Positions 27,170 to 35,991 of a stretch of 64,000 bases of DNA are shown piece after piece (position 1 is the stretch's first letter; every line of letters starts with the position of its first letter). Source of the DNA: Sphingobacteriaceae bacterium. Lineage in GTDB: Bacteria; Bacteroidota; Bacteroidia; Sphingobacteriales; Sphingobacteriaceae. The position numbers and the translations under genes are program-made. The stretch lies in NCBI GenBank assembly GCA_017745075.1, contig JAGIAD010000004.1:1-64000 (forward strand), given 5' to 3'. Under the pieces are notes generated by a model. That model did no database searches and had not been told where the DNA came from. It was given only the letters and a program-made list of their open reading frames with translations.

Positions 27170-27697
27170 ATGAAACACGAAGAAGCATTTTACATAGGAT
27201 ACGTTACCAAAACGAGAGGTTTAAAAGGAGAAGTTCAGGTATTTTTCGAATTTGATGAATACGAACAGCTTGAGTTTGATGTGGTTTTTGCCGATATGAA
27301 CGGCAAGTTGGTACCTTATTTCGTGGCTTCGGCTAAATTGCAGGCCAATAACACGGGCTATTTTAACTTTGATGATGCTGATCATATCGATAAAGTACAA
27401 CCACTATTAAAAAAGAAATTGTACCTGCCCCTGTCGAAAATGCCCGAACGCGAAGAAGGAGAATTTTTCTATACGGATTTTAAAGGTTATCTAGCCATAG
27501 ATGAAACTTTGGGCGAACTGGGCGAAATTTTGGAGGTAAACGAATATCCACAGCAATTTGTGGCTACAGTGATGTATAAAGAAACCGAAATCCTGTTCCC
27601 GCTAAATGAAGATTTTATTGTAGAATACGATGAAGACGATAAGATTTTAACGCTCGATTTACCAGAAGGCCTGCTTGATGTTTATTTAGAGAAATAA
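27170..27697 (+). CDS. rimM: Ribosome maturation factor RimM
   Basis: A 175-residue RimM, which binds S19 and helps mature the 16S rRNA 3' domain of the 30S subunit. The N-terminal part has FYIGYVTKTRGLKGEVQVF; the C-terminal PRC-barrel part includes LGEILEVNEYPQQF and LFPLNEDFIVEYD. The ATG at 27170 is chosen over 27152 because the latter lies inside the hairpin repeat and the family begins at about MKHEEAFYIG. Its neighbours rpsP, trmD and rplS support the call. Confidence 0.95.
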   Translation: MKHEEAFYIGYVTKTRGLKGEVQVFFEFDEYEQLEFDVVFADMNGKLVPYFVASAKLQANNTGYFNFDDADHIDKVQPLLKKKLYLPLSKMPEREEGEFFYTDFKGYLAIDETLGELGEILEVNEYPQQFVATVMYKETEILFPLNEDFIVEYDEDDKILTLDLPEGLLDVYLEK

Positions 27698-27738
27698 ACC
27701 CGGCAAACTTTTTAGACGGTATTTCCGTTTTACCTCTT

Positions 27739-28341
27739 ATGAGGTGCTTATCTATTTTAATAATTGCCGTATTACTAAGCGTAGGCTGTAACCGTAAAGA
27801 AAATAAAACTATACAGGCAGCAAAAGTACAGCGCGTAACCCAGCGGGATTCAATTGAAGAGATAGGTTTAAAGGCATTAACCGCTTTACAGGCTAAAAAT
27901 TACGAAGCTTTTGCTGCGCTGTTTCATCCCACGGAGGGTGTTCGGTTTTCGCCTTATGGTTTTGTCGATCCTACGCACAAACAAGTATTAGCCAAAGACT
28001 TTCTTGAAGCAATAAACCGGAACTGGATTTTAACCTGGGGCCATGTTGACGGAAGTGGCGAAGCCATCAAAATCAGGGTAAAGGCCTATATTGATAAGTT
28101 TATTTACAATGCTGATTATTTACATGCGCCGCAGAAAAGCTACGATGCAGTAATAGGCAAAGGCAATTCGATCGATAACCTGAACGAAGCCTATCCGCAA
28201 CTCCATTTTACAGAATATCATTTTAAAGGTTTCGACGAAAAATACAGGGGTTTAGATTGGACCAGCCTGCGGTTTGTTTTTAAAAAATACAACAATAGTT
28301 ATTACCTGGTTGCTGTTATTCACGACCAGTGGACAGTTTAA
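27739..28341 (+). CDS. Putative lipoprotein of unknown function
   Basis: A 200-residue protein with a lipoprotein-type N-terminus (MRCLSILIIAVLLSVGCNRK; lipidated Cys 17, with a relaxed lipobox). Residues about 40-200 resemble an NTF2-like alpha+beta shape (IGLKALTALQAKNYEAFAALFHP, then YLVAVIHDQWTV), but I cannot assign a family firmly. It is inserted between rimM and trmD, 41 nt after rimM. It probably faces the periplasm. Function unknown. Confidence 0.65.
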   Translation: MRCLSILIIAVLLSVGCNRKENKTIQAAKVQRVTQRDSIEEIGLKALTALQAKNYEAFAALFHPTEGVRFSPYGFVDPTHKQVLAKDFLEAINRNWILTWGHVDGSGEAIKIRVKAYIDKFIYNADYLHAPQKSYDAVIGKGNSIDNLNEAYPQLHFTEYHFKGFDEKYRGLDWTSLRFVFKKYNNSYYLVAVIHDQWTV

Positions 28342-28408
28342 AAGACCCGAACAGCAGGTTTTTTATGGAAATTGTATTAATCTGCATCATAACTTAAAAG
28401 CCGATGTT

Positions 28409-29749
28409 ATGATCAGAAAATTATACCTCTCATTTATATTTTTTACTGCATTTGGAGCATTAGTAAACGCTCAGGAAATCACCATCGTAGAAATTGAGAA
28501 ACTATCTCTCCCGGAAAAATTACTTACCGAAACGGCAACTAAAAATTTGCCGGATTTATACCATAGTACCTTCGAAAAAACCTCTCCTCTTCCCGATAGT
28601 CTGGTGTTTTATCAGGACCATCCTTTTTTAACCGGATTATTTAACGCCTATAAAGATCACAGGCCGGTAGTTTTATCACCAGATATGATTTGGTTGCTCA
28701 TTAGTCAGGGGTTTGCAAGACATATTGATAACAACAAGGAAGCTTTAAGGCATAAACTGGTCGATTTTGAAAGTCGAAAAGTGCTGACTGTGATTGCTAA
28801 CGATATTGTGCTTGGTAATCCCAACAGTAATTGGGAGACCCTCTTTCCTCAATTTAATCAACAGATAAGTCTGTTTACCGGAAAGAAGTTTGTTAAAAAT
28901 TTAACAGCTGATTTCAGTACGACAACCCCTACTACCAAAATCGCTTCGGAAATTACGCTGATGGATGGCATGAAATCGTATTTTGTGTACCAGGTTATTT
29001 TGATAGGTTGCGGTATCCCGAGAGTAGCATTAGAAGGAACTGTGGGCGATTGGGAAAAACTACTCCAAAAAATAAAATTCATTAAACAATATGATTTAAG
29101 CTGGTGGACAACCGAACTCGAGCCTATTGTAAAAGAAATTATCCTCGCCAAAAAGGGCAAGGCAAATAACCAGTTTTGGATGAATATGATTAAAGTGCAT
29201 ACCACCAAAAATTACGGTACAATTAATACCATAGATGGTTGGATTACTAAGCTGTTTCCATACAATAAAAAAGGACTCAAAACCAATTTTAAGCCTATTA
29301 CTGATATTGGCGGCCTGGCTTCTGAGTTGGTGAAAGTTCCTTTTATTTTGGAGGATAAAGCAGATGACAAGACCTACAACATGGAGTTTTGGGCAGGTTT
29401 TATTGGTTTGAAGCAAAATAAAAATGATTTTTCATTAAAGCCTGAAATTGGCTGGGCCATTAGCGCACCCGCAGCCGGTGGTGGCCCAATGAGCAAATCT
29501 GATGCATTGAGTGCTTATAACATCACCGAGATACCCGATGAGGTGTATAAGGCTAAAAATCTGCGTGTGCTCGAACTCAGCTTTAAAAATCAAATTAAAA
29601 TACCCGATCAACTGGCTGAGGTCAGCATTTTAACATTGAAATTATATGGTAGGATAACCGAAGAAGAAGAAAAGCGGGTTTTTAAGCTTTTCCCCAAAAC
29701 GCAGGTTATTATCAATGAAAATGGGCCGGAACTGAAGGGAATCAGGTAA
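28409..29749 (+). CDS. DUF4419 domain protein, exported
   Basis: A 446-residue protein. The start [21 protein letters not shown] is chosen because it gives a signal peptide; an open frame continues upstream to 28274 but overlaps the lipoprotein gene. The DUF4419 core spans about residues 50-330: [52 protein letters not shown]. The end (about 370-446) carries a short leucine-rich-like stretch. DUF4419 has no established function. It is the second gene inserted between rimM and trmD. Confidence 0.8.
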   Translation: MIRKLYLSFIFFTAFGALVNAQEITIVEIEKLSLPEKLLTETATKNLPDLYHSTFEKTSPLPDSLVFYQDHPFLTGLFNAYKDHRPVVLSPDMIWLLISQGFARHIDNNKEALRHKLVDFESRKVLTVIANDIVLGNPNSNWETLFPQFNQQISLFTGKKFVKNLTADFSTTTPTTKIASEITLMDGMKSYFVYQVILIGCGIPRVALEGTVGDWEKLLQKIKFIKQYDLSWWTTELEPIVKEIILAKKGKANNQFWMNMIKVHTTKNYGTINTIDGWITKLFPYNKKGLKTNFKPITDIGGLASELVKVPFILEDKADDKTYNMEFWAGFIGLKQNKNDFSLKPEIGWAISAPAAGGGPMSKSDALSAYNITEIPDEVYKAKNLRVLELSFKNQIKIPDQLAEVSILTLKLYGRITEEEEKRVFKLFPKTQVIINENGPELKGIR

Positions 29750-29786
29750 AAATCTACTTTGCTTTAAAGACTTCAGACTAAAGACT

Positions 29787-29794
29787 TACCTTTG
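29787..29794 (+). promoter_or_regulatory. Candidate -7 box for trmD
   Basis: TACCTTTG ends 4 nt before the trmD ATG. If used, the transcript would start at or next to the start codon. A TTTG lies at 29758-29761 (25-bp spacer). Confidence 0.4.
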
Positions 29795-29798
29795 CACT

Positions 29799-30473
29799 AT
29801 GCGTTTCGATATTATAACTGTTTTACCCGCCTTGCTGGAAAGTCCTTTTGCCCATTCCATTCTGCACCGTGCGCAGAAAAAAGGGCTTGCCGAAATTGTA
29901 GTGCATAACTTACGTGATTATGCAACCAACAAGCAAAAAAGTGTAGATGACTATCAGTATGGTGGCGGCAGTGGGATGGTGATGAGTATTGAACCTTTCG
30001 CCGCCTGTATTGAAAAACTTCAAGCTGAAAGGGAGTACGATGAAATTATATTCATGACCCCTGATGGCGTAACCTTAAATCAGAGCACGGCCAATGAGCT
30101 TTCTATTAAAAAGAACATCATTATTTTGTGTGGCCATTATAAAGGCATAGATCAGCGCATACGCGATATCTTTGTAACCCGGGAGATTTCGGTGGGCGAT
30201 TATGTTTTAAGCGGAGGGGAATTGCCTGCTGCGATTGTGGTAGATGCTGTAGTGCGTTTAATCCCGGGTGTTTTGAACGACGAGACTTCTGCCCTGTCTG
30301 ACAGTTTTCAGGGTGAATTACTTGATGCCCCGGTTTATACCCGTCCGGCTGATTGGCGCGGGCATAAAGTGCCTGATGTTTTGTTAAGCGGACATGAAGC
30401 CAAAGTGAACGAATGGAGGCACGAACAGGCTTTGGAGCGGACCAAAATCCGCCGTCCTGATCTTTTGGAATAG
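29799..30473 (+). CDS. trmD: tRNA (guanine(37)-N1)-methyltransferase TrmD
   Basis: A 224-residue SPOUT methyltransferase making m1G37 in tRNA. It begins [20 protein letters not shown]. It shows [12 protein letters not shown], the [10 protein letters not shown] motif and the knot [14 protein letters not shown], then RRPDLLE at the end. Length is normal. It is the third core member of the rpsP-rimM-trmD-rplS cluster, but two foreign-looking genes separate it from rimM, and a possible promoter sits directly before it. Confidence 0.97.
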   Translation: MRFDIITVLPALLESPFAHSILHRAQKKGLAEIVVHNLRDYATNKQKSVDDYQYGGGSGMVMSIEPFAACIEKLQAEREYDEIIFMTPDGVTLNQSTANELSIKKNIIILCGHYKGIDQRIRDIFVTREISVGDYVLSGGELPAAIVVDAVVRLIPGVLNDETSALSDSFQGELLDAPVYTRPADWRGHKVPDVLLSGHEAKVNEWRHEQALERTKIRRPDLLE

Positions 30474-30611
30474 AAGCATTTAACACAATACAATGTGGAA
30501 TTCGCAAAGATTGTGGAAAAAATTAAAATAGGTTTTTTTATATCAAAAAAAATCCCTAATATTGCAATCCGATTTTCAAGGTAAAGAAAGTTGGTTTAAT
30601 AGCTTAAAATC

Positions 30612-30959
30612 ATGGATTTAGTAAAATTTGTTGAAGAGCAGGCCATCGCGAAAAAAGATTTTCCTGCGTTCAAGTCTGGCGATACAGTGAGCGTACACTA
30701 TAAAATTCGCGAAGGTAATAAAGAACGTGTTCAAATTTACCAAGGTGTTGTAATACAACGTAACAGTGCAGGTGCTAATGAAACTTTCACCGTTCGTAAA
30801 ATGAGCAACGGCGTTGGTGTTGAACGTATTTTTCCTTTTAGTTCTCCAAACATCGAGAAAGTAGAAGTAAATAGCTTTGGTAAGGTTCGTAGAGCGAAAT
30901 TGTTCTATTTACGTGCTTTAACTGGTAAAGCTGCCCGTATCAAATCTTTAAGAAAATAA
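30612..30959 (+). CDS. rplS: 50S ribosomal protein L19
   Basis: A 115-residue bL19, which lies at the 30S-50S interface. Recognisable stretches are [42 protein letters not shown] and a basic end ([20 protein letters not shown]). It lies 138 bp after trmD with a TAATATTG near-match to a -7 box at 30557-30564. A terminator follows. Confidence 0.97.
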   Translation: MDLVKFVEEQAIAKKDFPAFKSGDTVSVHYKIREGNKERVQIYQGVVIQRNSAGANETFTVRKMSNGVGVERIFPFSSPNIEKVEVNSFGKVRRAKLFYLRALTGKAARIKSLRK

Positions 30960-30979
30960 TATTCTTTATTATAAGATAT

Positions 30980-31012
30980 AGCCTTCACGATTAATTTCGT
31001 GGAGGTTTTTTT
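30980..31012 (+). terminator. Rho-independent terminator after rplS
   Basis: Stem CCTTCACGA/TCGTGGAGG (one G-T pair), loop TTAATT, then a T7 tract. Confidence 0.8.
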
Positions 31013-31017
31013 GTTTA

Positions 31018-31025
31018 TACCTTTG
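31018..31025 (+). promoter_or_regulatory. Candidate -7 box for mscS-like gene
   Basis: TACCTTTG ends 4 nt before the ATG at 31030, the same arrangement as at trmD. Confidence 0.4.
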
Positions 31026-31029
31026 TTAA

Positions 31030-32205
31030 ATGTTAGATTCTGCTTTTTTCAACCAAGTATTTTGGGGTAACACCGTAAAGGCCTACTTCCTTTTTGGAGG
31101 CATACTTTTTTTTGGCCTGGTTTTTAAGAACATCGTTTCTAAACTGTTGAGCAGGTTGCTGTTTAAACTTTTCAGAAACTTTTCAAGCCAATCGCATGAC
31201 GATGCTTTTGTTGCCTTATTGGTAAAACCCATTGAGGTTTTTATTCTGTTAACCACACTTTATCTTTCTATCAACCAGTTAAAACATCCCTTAGAGGTGG
31301 CAGTATTCCATTACAGCAAATTAATTGGAAAGGTTAAAGAGTCTATACCGGTATCAATAGGCGATTGTATCGACCGGATATTCCTATTCGGCATTATCCT
31401 GTCAATCTTCTGGATTATATTAAGGATAATCGATTTCATCAGCCAGGTGCTTCTGTATAAAGCTTCGCTTACAGCTAATAAGGCCGACGATCAGCTGGTA
31501 CCCTTTTTAAAGGAGCTGTTTAAAACGATTGTAATTTTTATCGGCTTTTTTACCCTTTTGGGTTTTGTTTTCGAAGTAAACGTATTAACACTGATTACCG
31601 GATTGGGTATTGGTGGTATCGCTATTGCTTTGGCGGCGAAAGAGAGTTTAGAGAACCTGCTCGGCTCTTTTACGATCTTTTTGGATAAGCCCTTTACAGT
31701 TGGTGACCTGGTAAAAGTTGATGGTGTAGAAGGAACAGTAGAAAAAGTGGGTTTTAGGAGCACCAGGATCAGAACTTCGGAAAAAACCATGGCTACCCTA
31801 CCCAACAGAGGCATGATAGACGGGGTTTTAGAAAATCTTTCATTGAGAAATTCACGTAAGGTGTCATTTGTGATCGGACTTACTTACGAAACCAGTTCCG
31901 ATTCGTTAAGAAAAATTATCACCGAAATTGAAAGTTACATCAATAATCATGAGGGTACCAGCGATGATGGCAATGCTTCTTTTAAAAGCTTTGGCGATTC
32001 GGGATTAAATGTTGAGGTCAATTATTTTGTAACGATACTTAATTACACTGATTTCCTTAAAATCAGGCAGGAAATCAACCTGGAGATTATGGATATCGTA
32101 ATCCGAAATAAATCAGATTTTGCCTATCCGACACAACGCTTGATCAGCGACAGGCCGGCTAGCAATACTTCAGAAAAGGAAGTGGGTAATGATACTACAG
32201 ATTAG
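31030..32205 (+). CDS. MscS-family mechanosensitive channel
   Basis: A 391-residue protein with about five membrane helices in residues 15-210. The pore-lining helix matches MscS TM3: ITGLGIGGIAIALAAKESLENL (Gly/Ala-rich). The beta domain follows: IFLDKPFTVGDLVKVDGVEG, then VGFRSTRIRT and ATLPNRGMIDGVLENLS. The C-terminal alpha/beta domain completes the cytosolic cage. It releases solutes on hypo-osmotic shock. A terminator lies 76 nt past the stop, shared with psd. Confidence 0.92.
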   Translation: MLDSAFFNQVFWGNTVKAYFLFGGILFFGLVFKNIVSKLLSRLLFKLFRNFSSQSHDDAFVALLVKPIEVFILLTTLYLSINQLKHPLEVAVFHYSKLIGKVKESIPVSIGDCIDRIFLFGIILSIFWIILRIIDFISQVLLYKASLTANKADDQLVPFLKELFKTIVIFIGFFTLLGFVFEVNVLTLITGLGIGGIAIALAAKESLENLLGSFTIFLDKPFTVGDLVKVDGVEGTVEKVGFRSTRIRTSEKTMATLPNRGMIDGVLENLSLRNSRKVSFVIGLTYETSSDSLRKIITEIESYINNHEGTSDDGNASFKSFGDSGLNVEVNYFVTILNYTDFLKIRQEINLEIMDIVIRNKSDFAYPTQRLISDRPASNTSEKEVGNDTTD

Positions 32206-32277
32206 ATTAATTTCAGATTCTGCAGTGTTTCAAGGTTTCTTCCATTCCCAGCCACTGTATTAATAAGATAATAAAAC

Positions 32278-32316
32278 AAAAAAGCCGGTTTAGCATTAAC
32301 TAAACCGGCTTTTGTA
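32278..32316. terminator. Bidirectional terminator, mscS/psd
   Basis: Stem AAAGCCGGTTTAG/CTAAACCGGCTTT with a CATTAA loop; A and T runs on the two sides suit both converging genes. Confidence 0.85.
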
Positions 32317-32329
32317 AACTATTATATCC

Positions 32330-32989
32330 TTAGCTTAAAGTGGCTAATGTAGTAATTCCACCTTTTACGACCTGGTTAAGCTCTACATTTACCTTGGTGC
32401 CTACCGGAAGAAAAACATCTACCCTCGATCCAAATTTAATGAAACCGAACTGTTCTGTTTGTTTTACCTCATCGCCTTCTTTTATATACCATACTATCCT
32501 GCGTGCCAAAGCCCCGGCAATTTGACGGAATAATACCGGCGTACCATTTTTATGCTCTACTACGGTGGTTGTACGCTCATTTTCAGTAGATGATTTAGGA
32601 TTCCATGCCGCAAGGTATTTACCCGGATGATATTTGAAAAATTTAACAACTCCCGAAATGGGGTTACGGTTGATGTGTACGTTAACTGGCGACATAAAAA
32701 TAGATACCTGTAAACGTTTATCTTTAAAATATTCGCCTTCTTCAGTTTCTTCAATTACCACAACCTTACCATCTGCAGGACAGATTACCAGGTTTTCTCC
32801 TGAAGAGAAGCTGCGGCTTGGATTGCGGAAAAACTGCAGTACAATAATGAACAATGCAGCTGAAAAAATATAAATAAACCAGCGTAACCAGGTAATATCG
32901 TGATATTTATAATCAACAATGGCGTTGATTACGAAAATAAACAGGATGCTTATGGCAATGGTGGTGTAACCTTCTTTGTGTATGGTCAT
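32330..32989 (-). CDS. psd: Phosphatidylserine decarboxylase
   Basis: A 219-residue Psd of the short, single-gene type. Two N-terminal membrane helices cover about residues 9-25 and 35-52. VICPADGKVVVIEE and FMSPVNVHINRNP (with the catalytic His) follow. Self-cleavage to the pyruvoyl form should occur at G187-S188 in KFGSRVDVF. It makes phosphatidylethanolamine at the inner membrane. pssA is not in this window. Length matches the archaetidylserine-decarboxylase-like group. Confidence 0.93.
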   Translation of the reverse strand: MTIHKEGYTTIAISILFIFVINAIVDYKYHDITWLRWFIYIFSAALFIIVLQFFRNPSRSFSSGENLVICPADGKVVVIEETEEGEYFKDKRLQVSIFMSPVNVHINRNPISGVVKFFKYHPGKYLAAWNPKSSTENERTTTVVEHKNGTPVLFRQIAGALARRIVWYIKEGDEVKQTEQFGFIKFGSRVDVFLPVGTKVNVELNQVVKGGITTLATLS

Positions 32990-33044
32990 TGTGTTAAAAA
33001 TTATTGGGCAAAGGTGCGAAAAATAAATTAATCCAATTTAAAAA

Positions 33045-33587
33045 TTATGCGCCTGTTGCCCTGTAAATGTCAGTCAAATTTCTGCCAAGCCCGTTATAAT
33101 CCAAACCATAACCTACTACAAACTCGTTAGGTATTTCAAAACCAACATATTCCAGCTCTTCAATTCCGTACTTCAGGGCGGCTGGTTTTAGTAAAAGAGA
33201 AGCCACTTTAATTGAAGCCGGATTTTTTTCTTTAATTGTTTTTAAAATGTGGGTCAGGGTAAGTCCGGTATCGACAATATCTTCTACAATGACGATATCC
33301 CTCCCTTCAATATTTTCAGGAAGGCCGATCAGTTCTTTCACCTTTCCAGAGCTTTCAGAACCTTCATAAGAGGCTACACGCATAAAAGTAACTTCGCAGG
33401 GTACATTTATTTCTTTAATCAGATCGGCCATAAATAAAAAGCTGCCGTTTAATATACCGATAAATAAAGGGCATTTACCTTCATAATCAACGTTCATCTG
33501 GATACCCAGCAAACGAATCCGTTTGTTTAGGTTGTCGTTTTCTAAAAATATCTCGAACTCTTTATCCTCTACTTTTATTTTATGCAT
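33045..33587 (-). CDS. hpt: Hypoxanthine phosphoribosyltransferase
   Basis: A 180-residue type I phosphoribosyltransferase for purine salvage. It shows LFIGILNGSFLFMADLI (near the PPi loop) and the PRPP-binding loop IVIVEDIVDTGLTL. FEIPNEFVVGYGLDYNGLGRNL is the HGPRT C-terminal signature. It lies in a run of minus-strand genes with psd downstream, separated by 55 bp. Confidence 0.94.
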   Translation of the reverse strand: MHKIKVEDKEFEIFLENDNLNKRIRLLGIQMNVDYEGKCPLFIGILNGSFLFMADLIKEINVPCEVTFMRVASYEGSESSGKVKELIGLPENIEGRDIVIVEDIVDTGLTLTHILKTIKEKNPASIKVASLLLKPAALKYGIEELEYVGFEIPNEFVVGYGLDYNGLGRNLTDIYRATGA

Positions 33588-33694
33588 GCTGCTGTTAAAT
33601 GGTTTTATGTTGGAAAGTTATTGTTGTAAATTGCTTTATTGTTGGATTGTTTTTCAGAATTGAGGACTGAAAATTGCTAACTGCCAACTGAAAA

Positions 33695-35860
33695 CTACTG
33701 CTGCAGGCTCTTCTCCAACTCCCTCTGCCGCCTGCGTTCTTCCCTGCGTTCCTGTCTTAATTGCTTTTTGGTTTTAGTGCTATCTGGTTGGTTTGCAGGT
33801 TGTTTGGTTGTAACGGTGTCTTTTTTAGATCTGCCCCCAAAAAGCCGCTCAAAAAAGCTTTTATTTTTATCAGGTACAATAACAACCGGTAAACCATCGC
33901 CATCATCATCAAAGGCAGTGGTATCAACAACGGCAGTATCTGGTGCCAAATACCGGCGTAATCCTTCCCTTAGGCGTACATTGTAAAAACCATAGCCGGA
34001 TGTATCGCTGGCAATCAAACCTTTTCTGGCCATAATATTTCCCATAAACCTGAAATAGTTGTACATATAAGGTTTCAGACTGCCGTCGGCCATAAACTTA
34101 TACATCGCTGCTTTTGGCTTGGGCACTATACTGGCCAGAAATAACCCGTCTCCAATGGTTAAATCGGCAGGTTGTTTTCCGAAATAATATCTTGATGCTT
34201 CTCCTATTCCGTAAATGTTCTGGCCGAGTTCCATAATGTTGAAATAGACCTCCAGCATCCGTTTTTTGCTGATCAGGTGGTTGTGTTCAATCAGCCAAAC
34301 AATCAGGATCTCCTCTGCCTTACGGGCCAAAGTTTTCTGACGGCTTAAATAAACATTTTTAACCAGCTGCATGCTGATGGTACTGCCGCCACGTTTAAAT
34401 TTCTTTTCTTTAAAATTTACCGCAATAGATTTACGTATCGATTCTTCTACAAAACCGTTATGCGTAAAAAAAGAGGGGTCTTCTGCAGTTAAAACCGCAT
34501 TGATGAAGTTTTTGGAAATGGCCGATAAAGGCGTAAAATTAGGGTTTGACGGACCAATAGTAATATCGCGCATCGGTTTACCATATTCATACGGTGTGTA
34601 TACAAAGGTGCTGTTTATTTTTTGCAGGTTGGTTTTGCCCCATTGTACAATTTTAAAATTAACGGGTGTTAATGTAGAATTGAAACGTACACTATCAGGC
34701 ACTTTGGTATCCAGGTAAAACCTGAGGTTGTATTTAACCTTGCCCTGTACTTTTAAACCTTCCAACGATTCGAACAAACCTTGTGGAAAAGCATCTAAAA
34801 TGCTTTGGGCATCCTGTTCTTCAGCGTTTAATTTTAATTCGTATATCTTGTTTTTACCTAAGGTATATTTAATAAAAGGATGGATCTGTGCATTTTTCAA
34901 ATAGGCTGTTGATGAGCTATCAAGCGCGATATAATTTTGTCCGACCAGAATATCGGCGTCCAGTTTTGCGCTTTGCACAATAATGTCGTTTGAAGCAATA
35001 CGCGGTTGATTAATGAGCATATTTTTTACCGACCAAGAGCCCGATATTTTATAGTCATCGCCACTATATTTTGCATTTTTAAGCTCCGTTTGCAAAGTAT
35101 CGAAAGAGATTTTTGCGTGGAGTTTATTGTTCAGGTAGGGTAATTCGAGTTTTTTGCCATCGGCATAAGCCGTAAAGCGCAGTTCTTTACTCCCCGGGTT
35201 TACGTAGCCATCCACATGCCAGGTAGATTCACCATTGTTTACACTTATGGCCGATTTAAGGTCGCCACTCTCAATTGTGGCCATGGTAGAGAAGCTCAGT
35301 TTAGCAGTATCATGATCATTCAGTTTAAAAATCATGTTCTGCATGTCCATATCATCAGGTATTTTATATAAAACCTGGTTTAAGATGTTGCTGGCTATTT
35401 CTGATAGGTTAACTTTTCCCTTGGTTTCGGTACTGTCTTTTTTCTTCCTTTTTAAAATAAAATCGATATTGGTGGTAGAATCTTTAAGCACTACACTTAC
35501 AAAACCTTCTTTAAGCTTTACCTCCGAAAGTTTTACATTACCAAAAATAAGCGGGAAAAGCTTTACGCTTATGCTCAGTTCGTTGATGCTGGAAAGGGTA
35601 TCGCGCTCTTTTGGAACAACAGAGATTTTAGTCATTTTTACGGTACTTAATCCTGTAAACCCTGCAGATCCGATTTTAACTTCCAAACCGTAGTCCTTGT
35701 CGGCCTTTGCAATTGCCTTGGCTACCATTTTTTTGAGGAGTGCTTCCCTTTTGCTATAGGCTACAGCACCTAATGCAATACAAACGACTAAAAAAACACC
35801 TAAAACCCAGGCTCCGATTTTCAAATATTTTTTGGGGATCTTAATTTTTGGTATTCGCAT
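33695..35860 (-). CDS. AsmA-like/GT51 peptidoglycan glycosyltransferase
   Basis: A 721-residue inner-membrane protein. A TM helix at about residues 16-34 is followed by an AsmA-like beta-rich region (about 40-400: GFTGLSTVKMTKISVVP, KLSEVKLKEGFVSVVL). A GT51 transglycosylase domain spans about 440-610. Its catalytic Glu is E460 in LTAEDPSFF, followed by KRGGSTISMQLVKN, EVYFNIMELGQNIYGIGEA, and ASIVPKPKA. No transpeptidase domain is present, so it polymerises glycan strands only. The last 60 residues are Lys/Arg/Glu/Gln-rich. The joining of AsmA-like and GT51 parts is notable. Confidence 0.85.
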   Translation of the reverse strand: MRIPKIKIPKKYLKIGAWVLGVFLVVCIALGAVAYSKREALLKKMVAKAIAKADKDYGLEVKIGSAGFTGLSTVKMTKISVVPKERDTLSSINELSISVKLFPLIFGNVKLSEVKLKEGFVSVVLKDSTTNIDFILKRKKKDSTETKGKVNLSEIASNILNQVLYKIPDDMDMQNMIFKLNDHDTAKLSFSTMATIESGDLKSAISVNNGESTWHVDGYVNPGSKELRFTAYADGKKLELPYLNNKLHAKISFDTLQTELKNAKYSGDDYKISGSWSVKNMLINQPRIASNDIIVQSAKLDADILVGQNYIALDSSSTAYLKNAQIHPFIKYTLGKNKIYELKLNAEEQDAQSILDAFPQGLFESLEGLKVQGKVKYNLRFYLDTKVPDSVRFNSTLTPVNFKIVQWGKTNLQKINSTFVYTPYEYGKPMRDITIGPSNPNFTPLSAISKNFINAVLTAEDPSFFTHNGFVEESIRKSIAVNFKEKKFKRGGSTISMQLVKNVYLSRQKTLARKAEEILIVWLIEHNHLISKKRMLEVYFNIMELGQNIYGIGEASRYYFGKQPADLTIGDGLFLASIVPKPKAAMYKFMADGSLKPYMYNYFRFMGNIMARKGLIASDTSGYGFYNVRLREGLRRYLAPDTAVVDTTAFDDDGDGLPVVIVPDKNKSFFERLFGGRSKKDTVTTKQPANQPDSTKTKKQLRQERREERRRQRELEKSLQQ

Positions 35861-35967
35861 AAAGTCGTTAAAATGGTTAAATGCTTAAACGTAACAAATA
35901 AATGTTTATTTCGTGTTAAAATTACAGTTTAAAAGCCTAAATAAAAGTATTTATGGCTATGTTTTGT

Positions 35968-35975
35968 TAATTTTG
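35968..35975 (+). promoter_or_regulatory. Candidate -7 box for mrp
   Basis: TAATTTTG matches TAnnTTTG exactly, 16 nt before the ATG at 35992. Confidence 0.45.
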
Positions 35976-35991
35976 AATTTAAATTAATACA

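Noticed and set aside
28274..28408. N-terminal extension of the DUF4419 protein
   Set aside because: It overlaps the end of the lipoprotein gene in another frame; the ATG at 28409 gives a clean signal peptide.
30121..30507. 128-codon open frame antisense to trmD
   Set aside because: It overlaps the conserved knot region of trmD and has no recognisable domain.
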